In this document: in pieces, positions 24,412 to 33,438 of the stretch | Layout of the letters: each line of letters begins with the position of its first letter | How positions within the stretch are numbered: position 1 is the first letter of the stretch | Assembly (NCBI GenBank): GCA_023460175.1 | Contig: JAEWRC010000068.1 | Coordinates: 1-42,769 of the forward strand | Reading direction: 5' to 3' | DNA: 42,769 nt | Origin: Actinomycetes bacterium | GTDB lineage: Bacteria > Actinomycetota > Actinomycetes > Mycobacteriales > Mycobacteriaceae | The notes under the pieces: generated by a model | What the model was told of the DNA's origin: nothing | Seen by the model: the letters and a program-made list of their open reading frames with translations, nothing else | Databases searched by the model: none | Made by a program: the position numbers and the translations under genes

Positions 24412-25566
24412 TTGAAGCGAACCGTTTTTGATGACGAGCATGAGATGTTCCGGGATTCCGTCAGAACATTCATCGGGCGCGAGCTCACCAAGGACTACGA
24501 GCAGTGGGAGCGTGCGGGCATCATCGACAAGGCGGTCTTCACCAAGGCCGGTGCCGCCGGAATACTGGGTGTGGCCGTCCCAGAGCAGTTCGGTGGCGGT
24601 GGCCTTCCGGACTTCCGGTTCAATGCCATCTTCCTTGAGGAGGTGTGCCGGGCAGGTGTGATGAATGCCGGGCTCGGCATCTCCAACCATGCTGATGTCG
24701 TGGTGCCGTACATCATCAAGTACGGCACCGCTGAACAACAGCAGCGGTGGTTGCCCGGGTTGGCCGCCGGCGAGCTCGTCGGTGCCATCGCGATGACGGA
24801 GCCCAATACCGGATCGGACCTTGCGGCGATCTCCACCTCCGCGGTTCGCGACGGAGACTCCTACGTGCTCACCGGCAATAAGGTGTTCATATCCAACGGG
24901 ATCAACGCAGATCTCGTGATCGTGGTGTGCCGCACCGGTTTCGAGGGTCCTGCGCAGCGGAACCTGAGCCTGGTCGTCGTGGAGTCCGATCGGGCGGGCT
25001 TCAGCCGAGGCCGTAATCTGGACAAGGTCGGTCAGCACTCCGCCGATACGGCCGAATTGTTCTTCGATAATGTGGTTCTGCCGGCGGACAACCTGCTCGG
25101 CGAGCAGGACCGTGGCTTCTATCAGTTGATGAGCATGCTGCCGCAGGAGCGGCTTTCGATCGCGGTGATGGCCCTGGCACACGCGCGTGCCGCGTTCGAC
25201 GAGACCTTGACCTACTGCAAGACCCGACACGCGTTCGGCCAACCCATCGGGTCGTTCCAGAATTCGCGGTTCCAGCTGGCGACCATGCGCACCGAGCTCG
25301 ACGTCGCACAGACCTTCGTCGATGCTCAACTGACCGCGCATATGGCCGGCGAGCTGACCGGTGAGGAAGCGGCGCAAGCCAAGTGGTGGTGTACCGACCT
25401 CAACAACCGGGTGCTGCAAACCTGCGTCCAGTTGCACGGTGCATACGGCTACATGGAGGAATGCGCTGTCGGGCGAGCCTGGCGCGACGGCCGCGCGATG
25501 GCCATTTACGGAGGCACAAATGAAATCATGAAGGACATCATCGGCCGGCGGATGCTGGGTGTCTGA
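24412..25566 (+). CDS. acyl-CoA dehydrogenase (FadE-like)
   Basis: A 384-aa canonical homomeric-type acyl-CoA dehydrogenase: IAMTEPNTGSDLAAIST (flavin contacts), TGNKVFISNG, GQPIGSFQNSRFQLA, QLHGAYGYMEE and IYGGTNEIMKDIIGRRM. The Glu in the LPQERLSIA helix fits the isovaleryl/long-chain dehydrogenase type of catalytic base. The TTG start at 24412 is supported by AGGAG eight bases upstream. Unlike those at 7378-14053 it has no partner subunit next to it. Its stop and the next start overlap by one base (TGATG). Confidence 0.95.
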   Translation: MKRTVFDDEHEMFRDSVRTFIGRELTKDYEQWERAGIIDKAVFTKAGAAGILGVAVPEQFGGGGLPDFRFNAIFLEEVCRAGVMNAGLGISNHADVVVPYIIKYGTAEQQQRWLPGLAAGELVGAIAMTEPNTGSDLAAISTSAVRDGDSYVLTGNKVFISNGINADLVIVVCRTGFEGPAQRNLSLVVVESDRAGFSRGRNLDKVGQHSADTAELFFDNVVLPADNLLGEQDRGFYQLMSMLPQERLSIAVMALAHARAAFDETLTYCKTRHAFGQPIGSFQNSRFQLATMRTELDVAQTFVDAQLTAHMAGELTGEEAAQAKWWCTDLNNRVLQTCVQLHGAYGYMEECAVGRAWRDGRAMAIYGGTNEIMKDIIGRRMLGV

Positions 25567-26345
25567 TGGATTTGAGTAGTACCGGGCTGCGGGTCGAGCG
25601 TCGCGGCCGTACCGCGTGGTGCACCGTCGACAATCCGGACCGGCCCCACACCATGTCGGATGCGATGTATACCGGCCTGGCCCGCCTCATCGAGACGGTC
25701 GAGGCCGACCCCGACCTGGACGTACTCGTGGTGACCGGTAGCGGCGACGTCTTCATCGCCGGCGGCGACCCGGCCGCGCACACCGAGGACGGCGACGACG
25801 GCGAGGATGTCGAACTGCCGTTCCCGATATTGCACCGCACCGGGGTTGCCGTCATTGCGGTGATCAACGGACACTGCCAGGCCAGCGGCGTGTGGTTTGC
25901 CGTGCTTGCCGATGTCGCCGTGGCCAGCGACCGGGCCCGGTTCCGACTGCCGGAACTGCGCCTCGGCGTCGCCGCGCCGTGGAGTTCGGCAATACTGCCC
26001 GCCGTGGTGGGCCTGGCGCGTGCCAAGGAACTTGCCCTGACCGCCCGTTCGTTCTCGGCGGACGAGGCGCTATCGATGGGCCTCATCGGCAGAGTGGTGC
26101 CGCATGACGGTCTTGAAGAGGCGGCCGAACGTATCGCCGCCGATCTCCGCGAGGCCGGTCCAGCGGCCCGCGCATCCTGGAAAGCAGCTGCACACCAACA
26201 TATTCCGTCTGTCGATGATCGCAGCGTGGGCGCCTCGGTCAGGACCGCGGAGGCGCACGAAGGATTCACCGCATACGCCGAACGCCGGCCACCGGTCTGG
26301 TCGCCGCGGCACTCAGGAAGCGAGGAAGCTCAAACAGATGTCTGA
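25566..26345 (+). CDS. enoyl-CoA hydratase/isomerase family protein (crotonase), divergent
   Basis: A 259-aa crotonase with the segments VFIAGGD and the LPELRLGVAAP strand. Of the two hydratase Glu positions only the second is kept (LPELRLG); the first is Trp (SGVWFAVLAD). One Glu fits the isomerase type (enoyl-CoA isomerases) or a hydrolase better than a hydratase. It lies inside the six-gene operon between a dehydrogenase and the acyl-CoA ligase, which begins eight bases before this gene stops. Confidence 0.88.
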   Translation: MDLSSTGLRVERRGRTAWCTVDNPDRPHTMSDAMYTGLARLIETVEADPDLDVLVVTGSGDVFIAGGDPAAHTEDGDDGEDVELPFPILHRTGVAVIAVINGHCQASGVWFAVLADVAVASDRARFRLPELRLGVAAPWSSAILPAVVGLARAKELALTARSFSADEALSMGLIGRVVPHDGLEEAAERIAADLREAGPAARASWKAAAHQHIPSVDDRSVGASVRTAEAHEGFTAYAERRPPVWSPRHSGSEEAQTDV

Positions 26346-27960
26346 TGTGTGGTACGCACCGCGGGATGAGCCCAGCGTCGTCGGGTTGCTTCGGGAACGT
26401 GTCGACGAGGTGGGCGATGAGCTGTTTCTCGACTTCAGTGGCCAGGAGCACACCTATCGCCAGGTCTTCGAGCGCGCCGCTGGGTTCGCGGCAGGTTTGG
26501 GCAAGGCCGGGCTGATGCCGGACCAGACGGTGGCCACGATGCTGGACAACAACGTGGATGCGGTGTCGCTGTGGTTCGCGACCAACCTGCGCGGCGGTAT
26601 CTGGGTGCCGGTGAACACGGCCCTCAAGGGCAGCTTTTTGGCGCATGTCGTCGCGGATTCCGGTGCCCGGATCGTGATCTGTGAGGCGGACTTCGTCGAC
26701 CGATTTCGTTCCCAGATCACGAATCTTCCACATCTGGAACGTATTCTGGTACGCGGTGACACCGCGAGCACCTCGATCGGTGCGGTCTCGGTGGAACCGT
26801 TGTCCGACTACCTTCTCGAGCCCGATGAGGCCGGGCATGTGGCGCGGGACGCGCGTGATACCGCGCTGATCATCTACACCGGGGGAACGACGGGTCCGTC
26901 GAAGGGCTGTGTGATCTCCAACGGGTACGTGTTCAACTCCGCCCGCGGGTTCATCGAGCAGTGCGGGCGCAAGGAGGGCGAGCTCAACTGGAGCCCGCTG
27001 CCGATCTATCATTTCAACCTGGTCAGCGGCACGGTCGTCGGGAGCATGTTGCTGCGCAGTCCGGCATCGATCGCCGGCCGGTTCTCGGTCTCGGGCTTCT
27101 GGCCGGAGATGCAGCGCTGCGGCGCGCAGGTGGTGAACCTGCTCGGGTCGATGGGTTCGCTGATCGCCAGGATGGACGACACACCGGAGATGGCATCGTG
27201 CCACGGCCAGATCCGTGTTGTGCACGGTGCGCCCTTCCCTGCTGAGCTGCAGGATATCTGGCGCTCACGCTTCGGTGTGCAGGTGGTCGGTGGCAACGCC
27301 TACGGGCTCACCGAGGGATTTCCTCTGACCACGCTGCCCGCCGGCGTCACGGCACCGCCGGGAAGCTCAGGCAAGGCGAACACCGAGAGCTTCGACGTCC
27401 GGATCTTCGATGACAGTGACCGTGAGGTGAAGCCCGGGGTGATCGGTGAAATCGTCTGTCGTCCCAAGCGCCCGAGCGTGATGTTCGACGGATACTGGGA
27501 GCGTCCGGACGCTTTCGCGGCGGCGATGGGTAACTTGTGGTTCCACACCGGAGATCTCGGCCGTTTCGACGAGGACGGCTTCTTCTACTTCGAGGACCGC
27601 AAGAAAGACTACCTGCGTCGTCGTGGTGAGAACATTTCCAGCCAGGAAGTCGAGCAGGTGATCCTCGGCCACACCGCGGTCGCCGAGGTGGCCGTGCATG
27701 CGGTGCCCTCCGAGGTGACCGAGGACGATCTCAAGGTGACCGCGGTGCTCAAGGCCGGCGCGCAGCTCCGCGAGATCGAGCTGTTCGAATGGCTCAAGGA
27801 CCGGATGCCGTATTTCGCGCTGCCTCGCTATATCGAGTTCCGTAGCGTGCTGCCGGTCAGTGCGGTCGGCCGAGTGCACAAGTATCAGCTGCGCGATGAG
27901 GGCGCCACCGCGGGCACCTGGGACCGGGAGAAAGCCGACGTCAGCTGGGATCGGCGATAA
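26338..27960 (+). CDS. acyl-CoA synthetase (FadD-like, AMP-binding)
   Basis: A 540-aa adenylate-forming ligase that activates a carboxylic acid to its CoA thioester through an acyl-AMP. The ATP-binding P-loop YTGGTTGPSKG is at 180-190; NAYGLTEG, FHTGDLGRFDEDGFFYF and the hinge RKKDYLRRRGENIS follow. The C-terminal catalytic Lys is probably in GRVHKYQLR. The overall type is near crotonobetaine/carnitine-CoA ligases and mycobacterial FadD17/FadD19. It is the last gene of the operon and is followed by a perfect hairpin. It probably feeds the pathway. Confidence 0.93.
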   Translation: MSDVWYAPRDEPSVVGLLRERVDEVGDELFLDFSGQEHTYRQVFERAAGFAAGLGKAGLMPDQTVATMLDNNVDAVSLWFATNLRGGIWVPVNTALKGSFLAHVVADSGARIVICEADFVDRFRSQITNLPHLERILVRGDTASTSIGAVSVEPLSDYLLEPDEAGHVARDARDTALIIYTGGTTGPSKGCVISNGYVFNSARGFIEQCGRKEGELNWSPLPIYHFNLVSGTVVGSMLLRSPASIAGRFSVSGFWPEMQRCGAQVVNLLGSMGSLIARMDDTPEMASCHGQIRVVHGAPFPAELQDIWRSRFGVQVVGGNAYGLTEGFPLTTLPAGVTAPPGSSGKANTESFDVRIFDDSDREVKPGVIGEIVCRPKRPSVMFDGYWERPDAFAAAMGNLWFHTGDLGRFDEDGFFYFEDRKKDYLRRRGENISSQEVEQVILGHTAVAEVAVHAVPSEVTEDDLKVTAVLKAGAQLREIELFEWLKDRMPYFALPRYIEFRSVLPVSAVGRVHKYQLRDEGATAGTWDREKADVSWDRR

Positions 27961-27963
27961 CCC

Positions 27964-27995
27964 TGTGGCCCCGTCCGGATTCGGACGGGGCCACA
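27964..27995. terminator. 14-bp perfect bidirectional hairpin
   Basis: Arms 27964-27977 and 27982-27995 pair perfectly around GATT. It begins four bases after the ligase stop and lies between the convergent ligase and ThDP-enzyme genes. Confidence 0.85.
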
Positions 27996-28002
27996 CGGTT
28001 CT

Positions 28003-29625
28003 TCAGTGCGCTGCGGGAGTTCCGGTTCTGACGTCGATGAGCAGCGGACCGCTGCGACGCGCGAGCGCAGTGGCGATCCGGTCGAGCTGATCAGGTCCCT
28101 CGATGCGCACCGCCGGTACGCCCATTGCCTCGGCGATGGCGGCGAAGTTCACGTCCCCGAGCAGCGGAAGATCATGGCCCATGCCGATTCGGTCGGTGAT
28201 CTTGAGCTCGGCGCCGTAGGCGCCGTCGTTGTAGACCACCACAACCATGTCCAGCCCATAGCGTGCGGCGGTCAGCAGCTCGGCGACGCCCATCGTCAGT
28301 CCGCCGTCTCCGACGGTCACCAGCGTCGGCCGGTCGGGCCTGCCCACCGCTGCACCGATTGCCGTCGCCAGCCCGAGACCGATCGATCCGAACGCCACCG
28401 TCTCGATGAAGGCCGAAGGCTCGGTCACGTGCAGCCACGAGTATCCCGGCAGCATGAACAGACCTGAATCGCACACATAGGTGCGCTCGCGCTCGAACAC
28501 CGCATCGAGCAGCAGGGTGAGCTCCCGGTGGTCCACCAAGTCGCCTCGCTGCGCGGTGAATTCTGTGTGCGGGTCGCGCCGGGCCAGTCGGTCGGCGAGT
28601 TCCGGAGTGCACAGTGTGCCCGATCGCGGAAGATTCACCTCGTCGAACCAGTCCACCAAGGTGACCGCAGCCTGAGCGGCGTCGGCGTGTACGGCCGCAG
28701 CGACCGGAGCATGCCGGCCGAGGTGGGCGGCCTCCAGGTCGATCTGCACGATGCGTTTGCCCGCCAGCAGGGACCCTTCCGCGGTGGTGTCCGAGTTCAG
28801 GCTGGCCCCGAAGACGATCAGGCAATCGGCGGACAGGATGGTATCGGTGGTGATCTGGTGCGACAGGCTGCCGCAGATACCCAGATCGAATGGCTCACCA
28901 CGGAAGTAGTCCTTGGCGCACAAAGTGGTGGCGAGCGGGGCTCCGATCCGGGCGGCCAGGGCGGTCAGCGGGGTACGGGCATCCGCGAGCACTGCGCCGC
29001 GCCCGGCGAGGATGACCGGACGGCGGGCATCGGCAATAGCTCCGGCGGCCAGGTCCAGGGCCGCCGGGTCCGGGGCAATGGCCTGTAACGCAGCGATATT
29101 GACCTGAGCGGGCTGGTAGGTGGTCGAACGGTGCTGCACATCGACCGGCACGTTGAGCACGATGGGGCGGCGTTCTGCGCGGGCGCGACCGAAGGCGCGC
29201 GCCACATCGTCGGAAATGGCGTCGGCGGAGTACACCTGCTGAAAGCCCGCGCCGGTCGGCGCGACGATATCGGCCTGGTTGACGTGCTGGCGACCGTACG
29301 GAAGCAAAGGGTCGGTGTCGCCGGCGAAAACCACCACCGGAATCCGACGACGGGCCAGGTGGGTCAGGGCGGTCACCGTGTTGGTCAGGCCGGGACCGTG
29401 CGTCACCGAGGCGAAGCCGACCGCACCGGTGACCGCGGCGTACCCGCCGGCCATCAGCACCGCTCCGTCCTCACGGGCGGCCTTCACGTAGTCGACGCCA
29501 AGGTTGTCGCGCAGCTGGGCGATCACCTGGATGTTGCCTTCCCCGATCACCCCGAATGCGGTTGTGACGCGCTGATCGACGAAGGCCTGAGCAAGGGCCG
29601 TATGGCCGGAGATTGTGTGGGACAT
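28003..29625 (-). CDS. thiamine-diphosphate-dependent enzyme, acetolactate-synthase-like
   Basis: A 540-aa ThDP enzyme with the three-domain order of the acetolactate synthase/benzoylformate decarboxylase superfamily. The Pyr domain is first (FGVIGEGN, then AAREDGAVLMAGGYA with the cofactor Glu). A middle domain follows, and the PP domain carries the ThDP motif from GDGGLTMG to YNDGAYG. No regulatory subunit gene is near, so it is not ordinary ilvB. It may be a decarboxylase, carboligase or 2-hydroxyacyl-CoA-lyase-like enzyme serving the catabolic cluster. The ATG at 29625 is used; a GTG at 29646 is possible. It is divergent from the amidohydrolase operon. Confidence 0.9.
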   Translation of the reverse strand: MSHTISGHTALAQAFVDQRVTTAFGVIGEGNIQVIAQLRDNLGVDYVKAAREDGAVLMAGGYAAVTGAVGFASVTHGPGLTNTVTALTHLARRRIPVVVFAGDTDPLLPYGRQHVNQADIVAPTGAGFQQVYSADAISDDVARAFGRARAERRPIVLNVPVDVQHRSTTYQPAQVNIAALQAIAPDPAALDLAAGAIADARRPVILAGRGAVLADARTPLTALAARIGAPLATTLCAKDYFRGEPFDLGICGSLSHQITTDTILSADCLIVFGASLNSDTTAEGSLLAGKRIVQIDLEAAHLGRHAPVAAAVHADAAQAAVTLVDWFDEVNLPRSGTLCTPELADRLARRDPHTEFTAQRGDLVDHRELTLLLDAVFERERTYVCDSGLFMLPGYSWLHVTEPSAFIETVAFGSIGLGLATAIGAAVGRPDRPTLVTVGDGGLTMGVAELLTAARYGLDMVVVVYNDGAYGAELKITDRIGMGHDLPLLGDVNFAAIAEAMGVPAVRIEGPDQLDRIATALARRSGPLLIDVRTGTPAAH

Positions 29626-29627
29626 TC

Positions 29628-29641
29628 TGGTTATAGAACCA
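29628..29641. promoter_or_regulatory. palindrome TGGTT-atag-AACCA at the ThDP gene start
   Basis: Perfect five-base arms with a four-base spacer lie two bases upstream of the ThDP-enzyme ATG, in the divergent region with the amidohydrolase gene. The position fits a repressor site that would block this gene. The rest of 29642-29788 shows no gene, only the strong AAGGAGGAA ribosome site before 29789. Confidence 0.45.
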
Positions 29642-29788
29642 TGCACCGATCATCGGAATCGACTCTGCCAAGCAGCAGTTGAACTCTTACGGGGGTTGAG
29701 CTGATACCAGCACCAGCACCGACTTGTGCCTCGGTGTCGACCAGCGCAGCATCACGGTGAACGTTAGAAGATCCCCAAGGAGGAAGAC

Positions 29789-30973
29789 GTGTCAACGGTT
29801 CTCGACGTCGATAGCCACGAGATGGCGCCACTGGAGCTTTGGGGCGAGGTGTTCGGCGAGGAGATCGCCCGCCGCATCAACGAAGTCGGGTTCGACATTC
29901 TGACCAGGACCCGGGCCAATTCACTGTCGGTGCCGGGGCTGGAAGGTGACACCACCGCGATCAACCAGGAGTCGGTGTGGCAACTGAAGGGCGCGACCGC
30001 CCCGTCGGCCATAGACCTGCGCCGCCGTCCAGCGGTGCTCGACGAGATGGAGATTTCTCGACAGCTCGTTTTCCCGACTTTCGGCCTGTTCGCACTGATC
30101 TTGTTGAACGACCCGAACGCACCTGCCTGGCTCGGCTTCGATGCGCAGAAGTTCGATGGCCGCGCGATCGGTCGCCAAGCCGTCGATGCTCATAACGAGT
30201 GGGCGGCCGAGATCACCCGGTCGACGTCGAATCGGGTCCGACCGGTCGGCATCGTGACGACCGACGCATCTGCGGAATCGATTGTCGGGCAAGCCAAGTG
30301 GGCGATCGACCAGGGTATCCGCGCGCTGATGATCCCGGCGAACGTACCGCCCGCGGGCGCGTCGCCGGCCCATCCCCAGATGGATCCGTTCTGGCGGCTC
30401 GCGGCCGAGGCGGACGTCCCGGTCACCATCCATCTCGGAACCGACAGCGGATTCCTCAGCTCGTCGGCGTGGTCGCAGGGTGTCGAGATCTTCCATCCCT
30501 CCGATAAATCGAGCATCGAACTGCCCATCGAGCCCTACCGGGCGACCAACATCCACTACTGCGCCGAGAACATGGTCTCCACAATGGTTCTCGGGGGAGT
30601 CTTCGAGCGGCACCCGACGCTGCGATTTGGTGCGATCGAATTGGCCGCTGGCTGGGCAGGCCCACTCGCCGACCGGCTGGATGTCTGGGCGGATACGATG
30701 TTCAAATCACGACTCAAGGACACGCTCTCGCTGCGACCCTCCGAGTATCTGGCCCGCAACGTGCGCGTCACTCCATTCTATTTCGAGCCGCTGGGACGCT
30801 ATTACGAACAGCACACCAACGTGTGGTCGATGTACTGCTACGCAACAGATTTCCCTCACGTCGAAGGCGGCAAGGATTCCCGAAAAGTGTTGACCAAGGC
30901 ACTGTCGGCGGCACCTCAGTCTGCGGTCGAACAGTTCTTCAACACCAACGGTGAGTTGCTGTTGCCGGCGTGA
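29789..30973 (+). CDS. amidohydrolase family 2 protein (PF04909)
   Basis: A 394-aa amidohydrolase-2 TIM-barrel protein. Metal-site segments are LDVDSHEMAP at the start, VTIHLGTDSGF in the middle and ATDFPHVEGGKDS near the end. The GTG start has an excellent AAGGAGGAAG ribosome site. It is the first gene of an operon with a P450 and an alcohol dehydrogenase. It is less similar to the two other amidohydrolases of the window than those are to each other. The product could be a decarboxylase or C-C hydrolase; the family alone does not decide. Confidence 0.92.
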   Translation: MSTVLDVDSHEMAPLELWGEVFGEEIARRINEVGFDILTRTRANSLSVPGLEGDTTAINQESVWQLKGATAPSAIDLRRRPAVLDEMEISRQLVFPTFGLFALILLNDPNAPAWLGFDAQKFDGRAIGRQAVDAHNEWAAEITRSTSNRVRPVGIVTTDASAESIVGQAKWAIDQGIRALMIPANVPPAGASPAHPQMDPFWRLAAEADVPVTIHLGTDSGFLSSSAWSQGVEIFHPSDKSSIELPIEPYRATNIHYCAENMVSTMVLGGVFERHPTLRFGAIELAAGWAGPLADRLDVWADTMFKSRLKDTLSLRPSEYLARNVRVTPFYFEPLGRYYEQHTNVWSMYCYATDFPHVEGGKDSRKVLTKALSAAPQSAVEQFFNTNGELLLPA

Positions 30974-31015
30974 GCCGCACCATTCCTGCCCGGACATCCG
31001 AAACGCAAGGTGACC

Positions 31016-32242
31016 ATGACACAGACCCAAGCCGGTGACGGCCTCGAATCTGACGACGCCGCAGGTGCAGTAACGTCGTTCGACCACCTCGACCCCGAGC
31101 TCAACTACGACAGACTGCAACAGGTTTACCGCGGCCTCAGCTCGGGTTGTCCGGTACCGAAGACCACCGCCCATGGTGGTTACGCCCTGGTGACCCGATA
31201 CGAGGATGTGATTGAGGTCGAGAAGGACGTCAAGACGTTCTCGTCGGCCAGTGGCGTGCTGCATCCGCCGCATGAGGGCCGCCCGCCCAGCATCCCGATC
31301 GAATTCGACGGCGCCGAGCACATCGCCTATCGGAAACTGTTCATGGAGGTACTCAGCGCGCCCCGAGTGCGTAAGCTCTTGCCCTACCTGGAGGGCCTCA
31401 CCGAACGCATGCTCGACGGGTTCGCCGCCGGGGATGACGCTGATTTCGTGCAGAATGTCGCGGTGCAGATTCCGGTGCGCGCTGTGGGACATCTGCTCGG
31501 TCTCGGCGAGGATGCCAATGAGATGATCCAGGCCTTCGCTACAAAGATCCTGGAGAACGCCGGCACACCAACCATGGTGGAGGCGCTGCAGGAGCTCGAT
31601 GTAGAGGCGGCCCGGTACTTCGGTGAGAGACGGGACAACCCCAGTGACGACTATCTGAGTCGACTGGTGCACATGGACTTCGGCGGTCGCAAGCTCACCG
31701 ACGACGAACTTCAGAACATCTTCCGGACCTTCGTCTTCGCTGGGTTCGAAACCACGGCTCATGCCATCGGAAGTCTGGTGCATCATGTGGTCAGCGATCC
31801 GGATCTGCAAATCGGCATGCGCTCGGGTGCCATTCCGTTGGAGGGCATCGTCGAAGAAGGTCTACGCATGCTGCCGCCGGTGCAGACCATGTTCCGCACC
31901 ACGACCTCACCGACCACGCTCAACGGCAGTGACCTGTCCGCCGGTGAGCGGCTAGTTCTGCTCTACGCGGTTGCCAACCGCGACCCCGCACAGTTCGAGG
32001 ATGCCGAGTCGTTCTGTCCGAACCGTGTCAATCCCAGGCAACACGTGACGTTCGGCATCGGGCCGCACTACTGCGCAGGAGCGACTCTGGCGCGAGCAGA
32101 GATTCATGTCCTGATGAAGGCGCTCCTGAACCGGCCGCCGCTGGAACTGGCGGGGACCCCGAGGCACAGCCCGCATTTGATGATGGGCCAGATGATGGGC
32201 ATTGATTACCTGCCGCTGCGCTTTCAGAAAGACCCCTGCTGA
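31016..32242 (+). CDS. cytochrome P450
   Basis: A 408-aa P450 with the I-helix motif FAGFETTAHA, ExxR in EEGLR and the haem loop FGIGPHYCAG with Cys353. The ATG at 31016 is preferred to a GTG at 31010 because AAGG lies five bases upstream of it. Its stop overlaps the start of the alcohol dehydrogenase by one base, so hydroxylation followed by alcohol oxidation is the natural reading. It resembles actinobacterial CYPs that hydroxylate terpenoid or aliphatic substrates, but I cannot place the subfamily. Confidence 0.95.
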   Translation: MTQTQAGDGLESDDAAGAVTSFDHLDPELNYDRLQQVYRGLSSGCPVPKTTAHGGYALVTRYEDVIEVEKDVKTFSSASGVLHPPHEGRPPSIPIEFDGAEHIAYRKLFMEVLSAPRVRKLLPYLEGLTERMLDGFAAGDDADFVQNVAVQIPVRAVGHLLGLGEDANEMIQAFATKILENAGTPTMVEALQELDVEAARYFGERRDNPSDDYLSRLVHMDFGGRKLTDDELQNIFRTFVFAGFETTAHAIGSLVHHVVSDPDLQIGMRSGAIPLEGIVEEGLRMLPPVQTMFRTTTSPTTLNGSDLSAGERLVLLYAVANRDPAQFEDAESFCPNRVNPRQHVTFGIGPHYCAGATLARAEIHVLMKALLNRPPLELAGTPRHSPHLMMGQMMGIDYLPLRFQKDPC

Positions 32243-33330
32243 TGCGGTCGGCGGTGCTGTATGAACTGGGAGCCGACCTGTCGGTCGAGAGCGTCACCCC
32301 GTTGCCGCCGGGGCCACGTGATGTAGTCGTGGAGGTCCGGGCCAGCGGTATCTGCCACACCGATCTGTCGATGCGTAACGGCCTGTTCCCTACGATGTTC
32401 TCCGGCCCGATGATCGGCGGCCACGAGGGTGCCGGCGTCGTCATCGAGGTCGGCCAGCAGGTGTCCAGAGTGGCCGTCGGGGACCGAGTGGTCACCTCCT
32501 TCCGGCCCGCGTGCGGCACCTGCACCTACTGCACCGAGGGCCGCACCCACCTGTGTGACTCGCTGGCCTCGTTGATGCAGCGTCCGCGCGCGGTGCGAAG
32601 CGACGACACCCGCGTCAACACGATGAGCGGAATCGGCACCTTCAGTCAGTTTCTCACCTGTGACGAAGCATCGGTGGTGCCGGTGCGGACCGACCTGCCC
32701 GACGCGCACCTGGCGTTGCTCGGCTGCGGCATGACCACCGGGGTCGGCGCGGCCCTGTTCACCGCGCACGTCAGGCCGGGTACGACCGTGGCTGTCGTCG
32801 GTTGCGGAGGGGTGGGGCTATCGGTCATCCAGGGGGCGGTGGTCGCCGGGGCAGCTCGGATCATCGCGATCGACCCGGTCGCATCGAAACGTGAACTGGC
32901 ACTGCGGACCGGAGCGACCGATGTCATCGACCCGTCGGCATATCCGGCAGTCGAGCAAGTGCGGGAGATGACCCGCGGACGTGGTGTCGATTTCGCCTTC
33001 GATGTCGTCGGTGGACCGGTAACGTTCGCATCGACCTACTCCATGCTCGACAAGGGCGGGTTGGTCGTACTAGTTGGCTACGGTCCGATCGACAGTGAAC
33101 TGCGACTTCCGGCATTTGATCTGCAGTCGCAGGAGAAGATGGTGAAAGGCTGCGTGGCCGGGTCGGCTCAGATACGCCGGGATTTCCAGAAGTTCATCGA
33201 TCTCATCGAACACGGTCGGCTCAGGACCGATGACTTGGTATCCCACGAGGTGGCTTTGGACGGCGTCAATGACGCGATGCAGGCGATGCTGTCCGGGGAC
33301 GTGGTTCGCAGCGTCATCACCACCTTCTGA
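32242..33330 (+). CDS. zinc-dependent alcohol dehydrogenase (MDR superfamily)
   Basis: A 362-aa medium-chain zinc alcohol dehydrogenase of the class III-like actinobacterial type. Catalytic zinc ligands are Cys38 and the HE pair at 61-62; the structural zinc uses Cys91, 94, 97 and 105. The NAD-binding motif GCGGVG lies near the middle. Coupled by TGATG to the P450 upstream, it probably oxidises the alcohol the P450 makes. The aldehyde dehydrogenase at 37438-38895 would take the next step. Confidence 0.95.
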   Translation: MRSAVLYELGADLSVESVTPLPPGPRDVVVEVRASGICHTDLSMRNGLFPTMFSGPMIGGHEGAGVVIEVGQQVSRVAVGDRVVTSFRPACGTCTYCTEGRTHLCDSLASLMQRPRAVRSDDTRVNTMSGIGTFSQFLTCDEASVVPVRTDLPDAHLALLGCGMTTGVGAALFTAHVRPGTTVAVVGCGGVGLSVIQGAVVAGAARIIAIDPVASKRELALRTGATDVIDPSAYPAVEQVREMTRGRGVDFAFDVVGGPVTFASTYSMLDKGGLVVLVGYGPIDSELRLPAFDLQSQEKMVKGCVAGSAQIRRDFQKFIDLIEHGRLRTDDLVSHEVALDGVNDAMQAMLSGDVVRSVITTF

Positions 33331-33438
33331 TCGCCGCCGAAGGATGGTGGTAACAGCACTAGTTTGACTGGTTCTCTTTACCGCCGCTCCCGCGCTACTT
33401 AACGTCACGAACACAGCCCAAGGATAGAAAGGTCGTCC

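Noticed and set aside
24058..25437. 459-codon open frame on the minus strand
   Set aside because: Antisense shadow of the F420 oxidoreductase and acyl-CoA dehydrogenase genes.
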